Positions 41,469-49,817 of a stretch of 64,000 bases of DNA are shown piece after piece; within the stretch, counting starts at the first letter, position 1; each line of letters opens with the position of its first letter. The notes beneath the pieces are model-generated. The model had not been told where the DNA came from. It worked only from the letters and a program-made list of their open reading frames with translations, and did not search any database. Source of the DNA: Streptomyces davaonensis JCM 4913 (lineage in GTDB: Bacteria > Actinomycetota > Actinomycetes > Streptomycetales > Streptomycetaceae); contig NC_020504.1 of assembly GCF_000349325.1 (NCBI RefSeq), positions 2,452,053 to 2,516,052 of the forward strand, given 5' to 3'. Made by a program: the position numbers and the translations under genes.

Positions 41469-42614
41469 TCAGGGGGCGTCCGGCTTGTGCGGGGGGTGGG
41501 TGCTCCTGACGTGGGTGCGCAGCCGGGAGGTCACGTCCTCGTGGGGCAGGAAGCGGGACCAGCGCTCGGGGAACTCCGAGGGCATGTCGGGGTCGTCCGG
41601 GTCCTCCTGGACGGCCTCGCGGTGGGCGGCGGCGCGGGCCACGTACTCCGCGACCTGGGCCTGGCGCAGCCGCTCGTTGGCGTCGCGGGCCGCGGCCGTC
41701 GCGGCGGCCGGCCAGACCCGGTCGATCGCGGCGTTGACGGCGGCCCCGACGAGCACCGCGAACGCGGACACGCCGATCCACAGCAGGACCGCGACCGCGG
41801 CGGCGAGCGAGCCGTAGATCGTGGCGCCCTCGACGGTGTTGGTGAGGTAGATCCGCAGCAGGAAGCTGCCGAGGACCCACATGCCGAGGGCGACCAGGGC
41901 GCCGGGTACGTCCTCGATCCAGGGGGAGCGGACGGGCACGGAGACGTGGTACAGCGTGGTGAGGAAGGCGACCGACAGCAGGATGACCACCGGCCAGTAC
42001 AGCACTTGGACGAGGGTCTCCGACCACGGCAGGACGTTGAGAACCGCGTCCGGGCCCGCCACCATCAGCGGCAGCGCGATCGAGCCGATCACCAGGGCGA
42101 CCAGGAACAGCACGAAGGCGACCAGCCGGGTCTTGACGATGCCGCGGACGCCGTCGAGGCCGTACATGACGGTGATGGTGTCTATGAAGACGTTCACCGC
42201 GCGGGAGCCCGACCACAGCGCGAACAGGAAGCCGATGGAGATGACGTCGGGGCGGCCGCCCTTCATCACGTCGTCGAGGATCGGCTGGGCGATCTGCCGC
42301 ACGCCCTTGTCGGACAGGACCGTGCGGGAGGCCTCGATGAGGTTGGCCTCCAGGCTGGTGATGGTGTCAGTGCCGGTCCAGTCGTCGACGTAGCCGAGCA
42401 GTCCGATCATGCTCAGCAGCAGCGGGGGGACGGACAGCAGCGTGAAGAAGGCCGCCTCCGCGGCGAGACCGAGGATGCGGTACTCGATGCACGAGTTGAC
42501 CGTGTCCTTGAGCAACAGCCAGGCGGTCCTGCGCTTGGAGACGTCCCGGTAGAGGGCACGTGCCCGGTGGAGTCGGCCGGACGGCCTCTGGGGGGATTCA
42601 CTTGCTGGCTGCAC
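41469..42614 (-). CDS. YihY/BrkB-family membrane protein
   Basis: A 381-residue integral membrane protein with about six helices between residues 45 and 310. Motifs: GLAAEAAFFTLLSVPPLLLS, FLFALWSGSRAVNVFIDTI and the last pair GSLAAAVAVLLWIGVSAFAVLVGAAVNA are typical of the BrkB family, once misnamed ribonuclease BN. The N- and C-terminal tails are cytoplasmic and charged. The start is GTG 42614. The stop codon coincides with the target duplication of the neighbouring MITE, so the insertion left the protein intact. Role likely in envelope transport; uncertain. Confidence 0.92.
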   Translation of the reverse strand: MQPASESPQRPSGRLHRARALYRDVSKRRTAWLLLKDTVNSCIEYRILGLAAEAAFFTLLSVPPLLLSMIGLLGYVDDWTGTDTITSLEANLIEASRTVLSDKGVRQIAQPILDDVMKGGRPDVISIGFLFALWSGSRAVNVFIDTITVMYGLDGVRGIVKTRLVAFVLFLVALVIGSIALPLMVAGPDAVLNVLPWSETLVQVLYWPVVILLSVAFLTTLYHVSVPVRSPWIEDVPGALVALGMWVLGSFLLRIYLTNTVEGATIYGSLAAAVAVLLWIGVSAFAVLVGAAVNAAIDRVWPAAATAAARDANERLRQAQVAEYVARAAAHREAVQEDPDDPDMPSEFPERWSRFLPHEDVTSRLRTHVRSTHPPHKPDAP

Positions 42615-42711
42615 GACCTAACGGTATCCGCCGTCAGAGCCTGCCCCGTCCCGCCCGGGGGACTCGCGTCGGTGAGATGACCGGCTCGATACGGAACGGT
42701 AGGTTCGCACC

Positions 42712-44352
42712 ATGGACGGCACCACCCACACCGTGACGAACCAGCCCCCGCCCCTGGTCGGGTACGACGTCTACGGCACGGACCGGGCACTCACCGAGGC
42801 CGTCGAGCGGCATCTCGCGCCGGAACTGCTCGACGAGGCGAGCGAGGACCTGTCGGCGCTCGGCCGGTCGGCCGGTTCGGCGCAGCTCCAGCAGTGGGCG
42901 GCACAGGCCAACGAGAACCCGCCGCGGCTGCGCACCCACGACCGCTACGGCAACCGCGTCGACGAGGTCGACTTCCATCCGGCGTGGCACCGGTTGCTCG
43001 GCAAGGGCGTGGCGGCGGGGCTGACGTCGGCCTGGAACCGGCCGGGCGGGCATGTCCGGCGGGCGGCCGGGTTCCTGGTGTGGACGCAGGTCGAGGCGGG
43101 CAACGGCTGTCCGCTGTCGATGACGCACGCCGCGGTGCCCGCGCTGCGCACCGACCCGGACCTGGCGGCCGAGTGGGAGCCGAGGCTGACGTCGCCAGTC
43201 TACGAGCGCGAGCTGCGGCCGGCCCGGCTGAAGGCCGGGGCGCTGTTCGGGATGGCGATGACGGAGAAGCAGGGCGGCAGCGACGTGCGGGCGAGCACGA
43301 CGGCCGCGCGCCCGCTGCCCGACGGCGAGTCCTACGAGCTGACCGGGCACAAGTGGTTCTGCTCGGCGCCGATGTCCGACGGGTTCCTGGTGCTCGCCCA
43401 GGCGCCGGGGGGCCTGACCTGTTTCCTGGTCCCGCGGGTCCTGGAGGACTGCACCCGCAACACCTTCCGTCTCCAGCGGCTCAAGGACAAGCTCGGCAAC
43501 CGGTCCAACGCCTCCGCGGAGGTCGAGTTCGCCGGGACCTGGGCGCGCCGGGTCGGTGACGAGGGGCGCGGGGTGCGCACCATCATCGGGATGGTGGCGG
43601 CGACCCGGCTGGACTGTGTGCTCGGGTCCGCGGGGCTGATGCGGCAGGCCGTGGCGCAGGCGATCCACCACTGCGACCACCGGGTGGCGTTCGGCGGGAA
43701 GCTCGTCGACAAGCCGCTGATGCGCAATGTCCTGGCCGATCTGGCGCTGGAATCGGAGGCGGCGACCGCGCTGGGGCTGCGGCTCGCGGCGGCCTACGAC
43801 GACGGGGGCGAGCAGGAGCGGGCGCTGCTGCGGATCGCGGTGCCGGCCGCCAAGTACTGGGTGACCAAGCGCTGTACGCCGGTGACGGTGGAGGCGGCCG
43901 AGTGTCTGGGCGGCAACGGCTATGTCGAGGAGTCCGGACTGCCCCGGCTGGTCCGGGAGTCTCCGCTCAACTCGGTGTGGGAGGGCGCGGGGAACGTGCA
44001 GGCGCTGGATGTGCTGCGGGCGCTGCGCCGGGAGCCGGAGTCGCTGAACGCCTACCTCCAGGAGATCGGGCAGGCGCGGGGTGCCGATCACCGGCTGGAC
44101 GGCGCGATCAAGGGCCTGCTGACGGAACTCGCCGATCTGGAGGGCGTGGAGGGACGGGCCCGGCGGCTGGCGGAGCGGCTGGCGCTGGTGCTCCAGGGGT
44201 CGCTGCTCGTGCGGTTCGCGCCATCGGAGGTCGCCGACGCGTTCTGTGCGGCGCGGCTGGGCGGGGACGCGGGGACGGCCTTCGGGACGCTGCCGCCGAC
44301 TCTGCCGCTCGGTGCCGTGGTCGACCGGGCCCGCGCTCTCGGACCCGTATGA
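42712..44352 (+). CDS. acyl-CoA dehydrogenase, AidB-like
   Basis: A 546-residue flavoprotein of the AidB branch of acyl-CoA dehydrogenases (longer than the usual 380). It has FGMAMTEKQGGSDVRAS, the FAD-contact WFCSAPMSDGFLVLAQ and the C-terminal AECLGGNGYVEES motif. The Glu in ESPLNSVWEGAGNVQALD is the usual base/FAD region. AidB binds DNA and limits alkylation damage; related proteins oxidise branched acyl-CoAs. A DNA-binding extension cannot be judged here. A strong terminator follows (44370-44407). Monocistronic. Confidence 0.92.
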   Translation: MDGTTHTVTNQPPPLVGYDVYGTDRALTEAVERHLAPELLDEASEDLSALGRSAGSAQLQQWAAQANENPPRLRTHDRYGNRVDEVDFHPAWHRLLGKGVAAGLTSAWNRPGGHVRRAAGFLVWTQVEAGNGCPLSMTHAAVPALRTDPDLAAEWEPRLTSPVYERELRPARLKAGALFGMAMTEKQGGSDVRASTTAARPLPDGESYELTGHKWFCSAPMSDGFLVLAQAPGGLTCFLVPRVLEDCTRNTFRLQRLKDKLGNRSNASAEVEFAGTWARRVGDEGRGVRTIIGMVAATRLDCVLGSAGLMRQAVAQAIHHCDHRVAFGGKLVDKPLMRNVLADLALESEAATALGLRLAAAYDDGGEQERALLRIAVPAAKYWVTKRCTPVTVEAAECLGGNGYVEESGLPRLVRESPLNSVWEGAGNVQALDVLRALRREPESLNAYLQEIGQARGADHRLDGAIKGLLTELADLEGVEGRARRLAERLALVLQGSLLVRFAPSEVADAFCAARLGGDAGTAFGTLPPTLPLGAVVDRARALGPV

Positions 44353-44369
44353 CCTGCGGGGATGTCATG

Positions 44370-44407
44370 GAGGGGGTGGTGCTGCGCCGACACGGCACCA
44401 CCCCCTC
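44370..44407 (+). terminator. 13-bp hairpin terminator
   Basis: GAGGGGGTGGTGC (44370-44382) and GCACCACCCCCTC (44395-44407) pair perfectly around a 12-nt loop, 17 bp after the stop of the AidB-like gene. Confidence 0.9.
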
Positions 44408-44485
44408 GCAGGCCCGTTCGAGGCCACGAACGCCGCTCGGGACGGCGTTGCTCAAGTTTCAATCAGGCCATGCCGGACCACCAGG

Positions 44486-44503
44486 GTTGCAAGGGGTTGC
44501 AAC
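44486..44503. promoter_or_regulatory. TTGCAA palindrome before the GAF regulator
   Basis: GTTGCAA-GGGG-TTGCAAC is a perfect inverted repeat with 7-bp arms and itself contains two TTGCAA palindromes. It lies about 97 bp upstream of the GAF regulator start and is a likely operator, perhaps for that protein. AcoR-type regulators are known to use TTGCAA-like sites in related settings, as I recall. Confidence 0.6.
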
Positions 44504-44599
44504 TTATCGGCCGCTGTGGGCGGACTGCGTCCCTCCGCGGAGGATGAGAGTCACTATGAGACAACCGGTCAGGAATCGGCACCATCCCGGGGAGGACCA

Positions 44600-45877
44600 G
44601 TGGCGCTGTCACCGATGGACGTGACGCAGCTGGCGGCCGTCGACACGGCGCGCGCGGCGCGGGTGCTGAACGACGTACGCAACGCCACGCTCTCCGGACA
44701 GCGCGCGCCCGTCGCGCCGCGCCCGGTGATCGAGCAGTCCTGGGGCCGGATGCTGCGCAGCGGGGTCGACCCGGACCACGACTTCCGCTCCGGACTGCTC
44801 TCCCGCGAGGAGGTGCAGCGGCGCCGGGAGTCCTCCACGCTGCGGCATGTGCTGCCGGTGCTGCGCGAGGGGCTGCTGTCGGTCGCGGACGTCGCCCACC
44901 ACATCATGGTCGTCGCCGACGAAGACGGGCGGGTGCTGTGGCGGGAGGGCAGCTCGCCGGTGCTGCGCAAGGCCGACGGGCTCGGCTTCGAGCTGGGCGC
45001 CGACTGGCGGGAGGACGTCGTCGGCACCAACGGCGTGGGCACCCCGGCCGTGGTGCGCCGCCCGGTGCAGGTCTTCGCCGCCGAGCACTTCGTGCGCACG
45101 CACGCCACCTGGACCTGTGCCGGTGCCCCGATCACGGATCCGCGGGACGGTCGGCTGATCGGCGTGGTGGACGTCAGCGGACCGCTGGAAACCATGCATC
45201 CGGCGACCCTGGCCTGGGTGGACACGGTCGCCAAGCTCGCCGAGGCCCGGCTGCGGGAGCTGCATCTGACCTCGCTGGAGCAACTGCGGGCGGTGGCGGC
45301 CCCGGTGCTGGCCCGGCTGGCGGGGCGGGCGCTGGTGGTGGACCGGGACGGCTGGTGCGCGGCGGTGACGGGGATGCCGTACGTCAGCCGGATCGCGTTG
45401 CCCAAGTCGCTGACGGGGGGCCGCCGGTGGCTGCCGCCGCTCGGGCTGTGCGCGGTGGAGCCGCTGGCGGGCGGCTGGCTGCTGCGGCCCGCGGACGAGC
45501 CGGTGCCGAGCGGGGGCACGCGGATCGTGCTGGATCTGTCGCAGCCGCGCCGCTGGTCGATGACGGTGACCGGCACCGCGGGCACCTGGAGCCATGAACT
45601 GAGTCCCCGGCACGCCGAGTTGCTGTATCTGCTGGCCCTGCACCGGGGCGGTCGCAGCGCGGCGGAGCTGGCCGAGGACATGTTCGGCGACGCGGGCCGC
45701 ACGGTCACGGTCCGGGCCGAGATGTCCCGCGTACGGCGCTATCTGGGCGGGCTACTGGAACATCGGCCGTATCGTTTCTGCGAGGAGGCCGACGTCGAGG
45801 TCCTGCTCCCCGAGAACCCCCATGACCTGCTGCCGCACTCGACGGCGCCGGGGGTGGCGCAGGGCCGTACCGCCTGA
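44600..45877 (+). CDS. AcoR-like GAF-domain transcriptional regulator without AAA+ domain
   Basis: A 425-residue regulator starting at GTG 44600 with GGAGG 4 nt upstream. The N-terminus (LNDVRNATLSGQRAPVAPRP, then QSWGRMLRSGVDPD) matches acetoin-type activators. A GAF domain covers about 80-215 (HIMVVADEDGRVLWREGS, GTNGVGTPAVVRRPVQVFA, HATWTCAGAPITDPRDGRL). The sigma-54 AAA+ module is missing, as expected because streptomycetes lack sigma-54. Instead a C-terminal region has a winged-helix-like segment (ELSPRHAELLYLLALH, RSAAELAEDMFGDAGRTV). It probably controls alcohol, aldehyde or acetoin metabolism genes elsewhere. A palindrome lies upstream. Confidence 0.85.
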   Translation: MALSPMDVTQLAAVDTARAARVLNDVRNATLSGQRAPVAPRPVIEQSWGRMLRSGVDPDHDFRSGLLSREEVQRRRESSTLRHVLPVLREGLLSVADVAHHIMVVADEDGRVLWREGSSPVLRKADGLGFELGADWREDVVGTNGVGTPAVVRRPVQVFAAEHFVRTHATWTCAGAPITDPRDGRLIGVVDVSGPLETMHPATLAWVDTVAKLAEARLRELHLTSLEQLRAVAAPVLARLAGRALVVDRDGWCAAVTGMPYVSRIALPKSLTGGRRWLPPLGLCAVEPLAGGWLLRPADEPVPSGGTRIVLDLSQPRRWSMTVTGTAGTWSHELSPRHAELLYLLALHRGGRSAAELAEDMFGDAGRTVTVRAEMSRVRRYLGGLLEHRPYRFCEEADVEVLLPENPHDLLPHSTAPGVAQGRTA

Positions 45878-45891
45878 AGTGCTCAAGGCGG
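45870..45891 (+). terminator. weak hairpin terminator
   Basis: CCGCCT (45870-45875) and AGGCGG (45886-45891) pair around a 10-nt loop that includes the stop codon of the GAF regulator gene, followed by a T-richer stretch (CATCTTTCG). Confidence 0.5.
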
Positions 45892-46027
45892 CATCTTTCG
45901 CATATTTGCGGGGTCTTCGTCCGCCGCACCTCTCCCCTGCCGTAGCATCCCCTACGGGTCACCCCACCTGCTCCTGAATCAACGCACGGACCGTCAGGCG
46001 CAGTTGGCTCGCCCTCGGGAGGACGTC

Positions 46028-47191
46028 ATGACCAGGCATCGCGGCAGACACCGTCGGCGCAAGCGGGGCCGTGCGCTGCGCGGAGTGCTGGCGGGGACCG
46101 CGCTGGCGCTCACCGCGGCCGCCACCATGATCAGCGCCTCCCAGGCCACGGTCGACGACGACCCCGGGGCGCTGAAGCCCCTCACCTCCCGCGCCGAGCT
46201 GAACACCCTCAGGCTGAGCGAGGACCTGGTGCCCGAGCGGTCCCTGGACCGGCTCGCCACTCGACTGGGCCGTCCCGTGGGGGTCGACGCGGTGCTCGCC
46301 GACGCCGACCGCACCCTGCGCGAACCAGCCGACTGCACGACCGCCGAGCGCGCGGCGCTGCCGGTGGCGCCCGAGGCCACCCGCTCCTACTGCTGGGACG
46401 CCGCCGACACCCGCGGCTGGCGCTCGGGACCGGTCACCACCTCCGGGGACGCCGACGACGACGGCCGCTGGGGCGAGCGGCGCGTACTGCTGTCCGCCTG
46501 GTCCGACGGCAGCGCCTCCCGGGTCGCGTTCGTCGACGCCACCGAACTGGACCGCCTCCGCTACACCTGGGTGCGGCTCACGGTCCCGACGGACGACGGC
46601 CGTGTCCACCGCCCGCTGCGCTCGGCGGTCTCCGGCATGGTCTGGTACCAGGACAAGCTCCTGGTCACCGCGCGGGACGACCTGTACGTCTACGACATGC
46701 ACCGCGTCCAGCGCGCGACCGGGGCGGACGGCTCGCGGTTCGTCCTGCCCGCCGTCGGCGTGTACCGGTCGACCGGGGCGAGTCCCGTCGGCCTCTCCCT
46801 GGACCGCACCACCTCCCCGGACAGCCTAGTGGCGCGCGGCGGCGACCGGCTGTGGCGGTACGCCTTCAGCGCCGACCCGGACCGCACCGGGCTGCTCGCC
46901 ACCGGAAGGGCGACCGAGGCGTTCCGCTCGGGGACGGACGGGCCCGGCGGGGTGCTGTCGTACCGCTCCCGCTGGTATGTGGCGCAGGCCGGTGAGGAGC
47001 ACGGCACGCTGTGGCGGCAGGGCACGGGCGGGGCTCTGACCACGCAGTGCGGGGCCCATGACAGCCACCGCTGCTGGAGCGGGTCGACGCCCTCCCTGTC
47101 CTACTGGCAGGAGACCGGGGAGGTCTGGTCGCAGTCGGGGCGGACCCTGTTCGCACTGCCGCTGAGCTCGATCGACAGATCGCTGGAATAG
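46028..47191 (+). CDS. exported protein of unknown function
   Basis: A 387-residue protein with a very basic N-terminus (RHRGRHRRRKRGR) and a hydrophobic segment (ALRGVLAGTALALTAAATMI), i.e. a signal or membrane anchor. The rest looks like a beta-propeller or repeated beta-sheet protein (WYQDKLLVTARDDLYVYDMHRV, GGDRLWRYAFSADP, SYRSRWYVAQAGEEHGTLWR, SYWQETGEVWSQSGRTLFAL). Four cysteines may form disulfides. CGGGAGGACGTC precedes ATG 46028. A TAGCAT -10-like box lies at 45943. I do not recognise a family. Confidence 0.8.
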   Translation: MTRHRGRHRRRKRGRALRGVLAGTALALTAAATMISASQATVDDDPGALKPLTSRAELNTLRLSEDLVPERSLDRLATRLGRPVGVDAVLADADRTLREPADCTTAERAALPVAPEATRSYCWDAADTRGWRSGPVTTSGDADDDGRWGERRVLLSAWSDGSASRVAFVDATELDRLRYTWVRLTVPTDDGRVHRPLRSAVSGMVWYQDKLLVTARDDLYVYDMHRVQRATGADGSRFVLPAVGVYRSTGASPVGLSLDRTTSPDSLVARGGDRLWRYAFSADPDRTGLLATGRATEAFRSGTDGPGGVLSYRSRWYVAQAGEEHGTLWRQGTGGALTTQCGAHDSHRCWSGSTPSLSYWQETGEVWSQSGRTLFALPLSSIDRSLE

Positions 47192-47208
47192 ATGGTTCCC
47201 TGGGCGGC

Positions 47209-47781
47209 ATGCCCAACATTCCCGTGACCACCTGGTCCCTGGAGCAGACGGACCCCTCCGACCTGCTGTCGGCCGCCGCCCCCGAGGGTGATGTGCGGAT
47301 CGTCCGCTCCGAGGTCCCCTCCCCCGAGTTCAGCCGCTTCCTGTACGCCTCGGTCGGCGGCGACATCCGCTGGATCGACCGGCTCGGCTGGAGCCACGCC
47401 CAGTGGCGGGAGCATCTGGACCGCGCCGGAGTGGAGACCTGGGTCGCCTACGACCGGGGCACACCCGCCGGATATGTGGAGCTGACCCCGCGGGACGACG
47501 GAGTGGTGGAGATCGAGTACTTCGGGCTGCTCCCCGCCTTCCGGGGCCGCCGGATCGGCGGCCACCTGCTCTCCTACGGCGCCGCCCGCGCCTGGGACCT
47601 CGCCGAGCGCTGGCCCGGACTGCCCGGGACCAAGCGGGTGTGGCTGCACACATGCAGCCTCGACGGCGAGCACGCCATGGACAATTACCAGCGCCGCGGC
47701 TTCAAGCTGTTCGACACCAAGGTCGAGGAGCAGCCGGAGGTGTCCGCACCGGACCCCTGGCCGGGGGCATACCCCGCCTGA
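47209..47781 (+). CDS. GNAT-family N-acetyltransferase
   Basis: A 190-residue acetyltransferase. The acetyl-CoA-binding motif A is visible as VEIEYFGLLPAFRGRRIGGHLLSYGAARAWDL (about 101-132), with the R-G-R-x-I-G core. The end MDNYQRRGFKLFDTKVEE has the usual Tyr of motif B. It acetylates an amine of unknown substrate. It starts 17 nt after the stop of the exported-protein gene, so may be co-transcribed. A large terminator hairpin follows. Confidence 0.9.
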   Translation: MPNIPVTTWSLEQTDPSDLLSAAAPEGDVRIVRSEVPSPEFSRFLYASVGGDIRWIDRLGWSHAQWREHLDRAGVETWVAYDRGTPAGYVELTPRDDGVVEIEYFGLLPAFRGRRIGGHLLSYGAARAWDLAERWPGLPGTKRVWLHTCSLDGEHAMDNYQRRGFKLFDTKVEEQPEVSAPDPWPGAYPA

Positions 47782-47817
47782 CCTGCACTGGGCGGCACCT
47801 GCCCGCCATGTGACCAA

Positions 47818-47854
47818 GGACACCCTTGTCTCGCTCTTCGGGACAAGGGTGTCC
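47818..47854 (+). terminator. 13-bp hairpin terminator before the sulfur operon
   Basis: GGACACCCTTGTC (47818-47830) and GACAAGGGTGTCC (47842-47854) pair perfectly around an 11-nt loop. It lies 36 bp after the acetyltransferase stop and isolates the sulfur operon. An operator role for the same dyad is possible. Confidence 0.8.
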
Positions 47855-47869
47855 GCATAGTGGACGAAG

Positions 47870-47884
47870 CTGGACTGTGTCCAG
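47870..47884. promoter_or_regulatory. palindrome upstream of the cysteine leader
   Basis: CTGGAC-TGT-GTCCAG has 6-bp arms and a 3-bp spacer, and TGGAC also occurs at 47861. It lies 23 bp before the leader start, at the expected promoter, and may bind a sulfur regulator. No regulator gene is adjacent. Confidence 0.45.
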
Positions 47885-47906
47885 AACGCCGTGACACGCT
47901 TCCGTC

Positions 47907-47990
47907 ATGTCTGGAACTGGAATTGCCTTGGTGAGTCGGCGGCACGTCGACCTCGGCCGCATGTCCAGCGCCATCTGTCCGGCGCGCTGA
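47907..47990 (+). CDS. cysteine-containing leader peptide of the sulfur operon
   Basis: A 27-codon frame too short for routine calling: MSGTGIALVSRRH, then VDLGRMSSAIC and PAR, then TGA. The pattern RRHVDL followed by SAIC is that of a widespread actinobacterial leader peptide found before sulfur genes. Its Cys codon (24) lies near the end. In mycobacteria, Cys-rich leaders upstream of sulfur genes sense cysteinyl-tRNA. It lies 129 bp before the sulfite reductase gene, with a nested hairpin between (48036-48078), which fits attenuation or translational coupling. The ribosome site is weak. Confidence 0.8.
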   Translation: MSGTGIALVSRRHVDLGRMSSAICPAR

Positions 47991-48035
47991 GAGCACGTTC
48001 AGCACCGCCCGAGACATCCCCCTTTATCTGCATTT

Positions 48036-48078
48036 CCTGCGCAAGGACGCGCACGTCTGCCGTGCGCCCACGCGCAGG
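48036..48078 (+). promoter_or_regulatory. nested hairpin, candidate cysteine attenuator
   Basis: CCTGCGC (48036-48042) pairs with GCGCAGG (48072-48078). Inside it GCGCACG (48049-48055) pairs with CGTGCGC (48061-48067). The structure sits between the leader peptide and the sulfite reductase start at 48120. It could end transcription or hide the downstream site depending on ribosome position on the leader. Confidence 0.6.
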
Positions 48079-48119
48079 TCAGAGCCGCTTTCCCGCCTGT
48101 CCCGAAGGACGTATCAACC

Positions 48120-49817
48120 ATGGCCGCCACCCCTGAGAACCCCGCCGCCGCGACCCCCCGCCGCAAGGCGAGCCGTCACCGCGGCGAGGGCCAGTGGGCC
48201 GCGGGGCACTTCACCCCGCTGAACGGCAACGAGCAGTTCAAGAAGGACGACGACGGTCTCAATGTGCGGACACGCATTGAGACGATCTACTCCAAGCGCG
48301 GCTTCGACTCGATCGACCCCAACGACCTGCGCGGCCGGATGCGCTGGTGGGGCCTGTACACCCAGCGCCGCCAGGGCATCGACGGCGGCAAGACCGCCGT
48401 GCTGGAGCCGGAGGAGCTGGACGACGAGTACTTCATGCTGCGCGTCCGCATCGACGGCGGCCGGCTGACCACGCAGCAGCTCCGCGTCATCGGTGAGATC
48501 TCGCAGGAGTTCGCGCGCGGCACCGCCGACATCACCGACCGGCAGAACGTCCAGTACCACTGGATCCGGATCGAGGACGTGCCGGAGATCTGGAACCGCC
48601 TGGAGGCGGTCGGCCTGTCCACCACCGAGGCCTGCGGTGACACGCCGCGAGTGATCCTCGGCTCGCCGGTCGCCGGGATCGCGGCCGACGAGATCATCGA
48701 CGGAACCCCCGCCATCGACGAGATCCAGCGCCGGATCATCGGCAACCAGGCGTTCTCGAACCTGCCCCGCAAGTTCAAGTCCGCGATCTCCGGCTCGCCG
48801 CTGCTGGACGTGGCGCACGAGATCAACGACATCGCGTTCGTCGGTGTGAACCACCCTGAGCACGGCCCCGGCTTCGACCTGTGGGTCGGCGGCGGTCTGT
48901 CCACCAACCCGAAGATCGGCCAGCGCCTCGGCGCCTGGGTCCCCCTGGACGAGGTCCCGGACGTCTACGAGGGCGTCATCTCGATCTTCCGTGACTACGG
49001 CTACCGGCGGCTGCGCACCCGCGCCCGCCTGAAGTTCCTGCTCGCCGACTGGGGCGTGGAAAAGTTCCGCCAGGTCCTTGAGGACGAGTACCTGAAGCGC
49101 AAGCTGACCGACGGCCCGGCCCCGGCCCAGCCCGTCGAGCGCTGGCGCGACCACGTCGGCGTGCACCCGCAGAAGGACGGCCGCTTCTACGTCGGTTTCG
49201 CCCCGCGCGTGGGCCGCGTCGACGGCACCACCCTGACGAAGATCGCCGAGCTGGCCGAGGCACACGGCTCGGGCCGGGTCCGCACCACCGCCGAGCAGAA
49301 GATGCTCGTGCTGGATGTCGAGCAGGGCCAGGTCGACTCGCTCGTCGAGGGCCTGGAAGCACTGGACCTCACCGTCCACCCCTCGCCGTTCCGGCGCGGC
49401 ACCATGGCCTGCACGGGCATCGAGTACTGCAAGCTCGCCATCGTCGAGACCAAGGCGCGCGGCTCCTTGCTGATCGACGAACTGGAGCGCCGGATCCCGG
49501 AGTTCGACGAGCCGCTCACCATCAACATCAACGGCTGCCCGAACGCCTGCGCCCGTATCCAGGTCGCGGACATCGGTCTCAAGGGCCAGCTGGTCCTCGA
49601 CGACGACGGTCAGCAGGTCGAGGGCTACCAGGTGCACCTGGGCGGCGCGCTCGGCCTGGAGGCCGGGTTCGGCCGCAAGGTGCGTGGTCTGAAGGTGACG
49701 GCCGAGGAACTGCCCGACTACGTCGAGCGGGTCCTGAAGCGGTTCCAGGCCGAACGCGAGGACGGCGAGCGGTTCGCCGCCTGGGCCGCGCGCGCCTCCG
49801 AGGAGGCCCTCTCATGA
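48120..49817 (+). CDS. sirA: ferredoxin-type assimilatory sulfite (nitrite/sulfite) reductase
   Basis: A 565-residue siroheme and [4Fe-4S] enzyme that reduces sulfite to sulfide with six electrons, probably from ferredoxin. Two ferredoxin-like reductase halves are visible (LRVRIDGGRLTTQQLRVIGE; FYVGFAPRVGRVDGTTLTKI). The cluster/siroheme cysteines are in GTMACTGIEYCKLA and NGCPNACAR, the C-x5-C and C-x3-C patterns. The siroheme-binding ARGTADITDRQNVQYHWIR is also present. GAAGGA precedes the ATG. The surrounding APS reductase and siroheme genes argue for sulfite rather than nitrite. It is the first large gene of the operon, preceded by the leader peptide. Confidence 0.93.
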   Translation: MAATPENPAAATPRRKASRHRGEGQWAAGHFTPLNGNEQFKKDDDGLNVRTRIETIYSKRGFDSIDPNDLRGRMRWWGLYTQRRQGIDGGKTAVLEPEELDDEYFMLRVRIDGGRLTTQQLRVIGEISQEFARGTADITDRQNVQYHWIRIEDVPEIWNRLEAVGLSTTEACGDTPRVILGSPVAGIAADEIIDGTPAIDEIQRRIIGNQAFSNLPRKFKSAISGSPLLDVAHEINDIAFVGVNHPEHGPGFDLWVGGGLSTNPKIGQRLGAWVPLDEVPDVYEGVISIFRDYGYRRLRTRARLKFLLADWGVEKFRQVLEDEYLKRKLTDGPAPAQPVERWRDHVGVHPQKDGRFYVGFAPRVGRVDGTTLTKIAELAEAHGSGRVRTTAEQKMLVLDVEQGQVDSLVEGLEALDLTVHPSPFRRGTMACTGIEYCKLAIVETKARGSLLIDELERRIPEFDEPLTININGCPNACARIQVADIGLKGQLVLDDDGQQVEGYQVHLGGALGLEAGFGRKVRGLKVTAEELPDYVERVLKRFQAEREDGERFAAWAARASEEALS

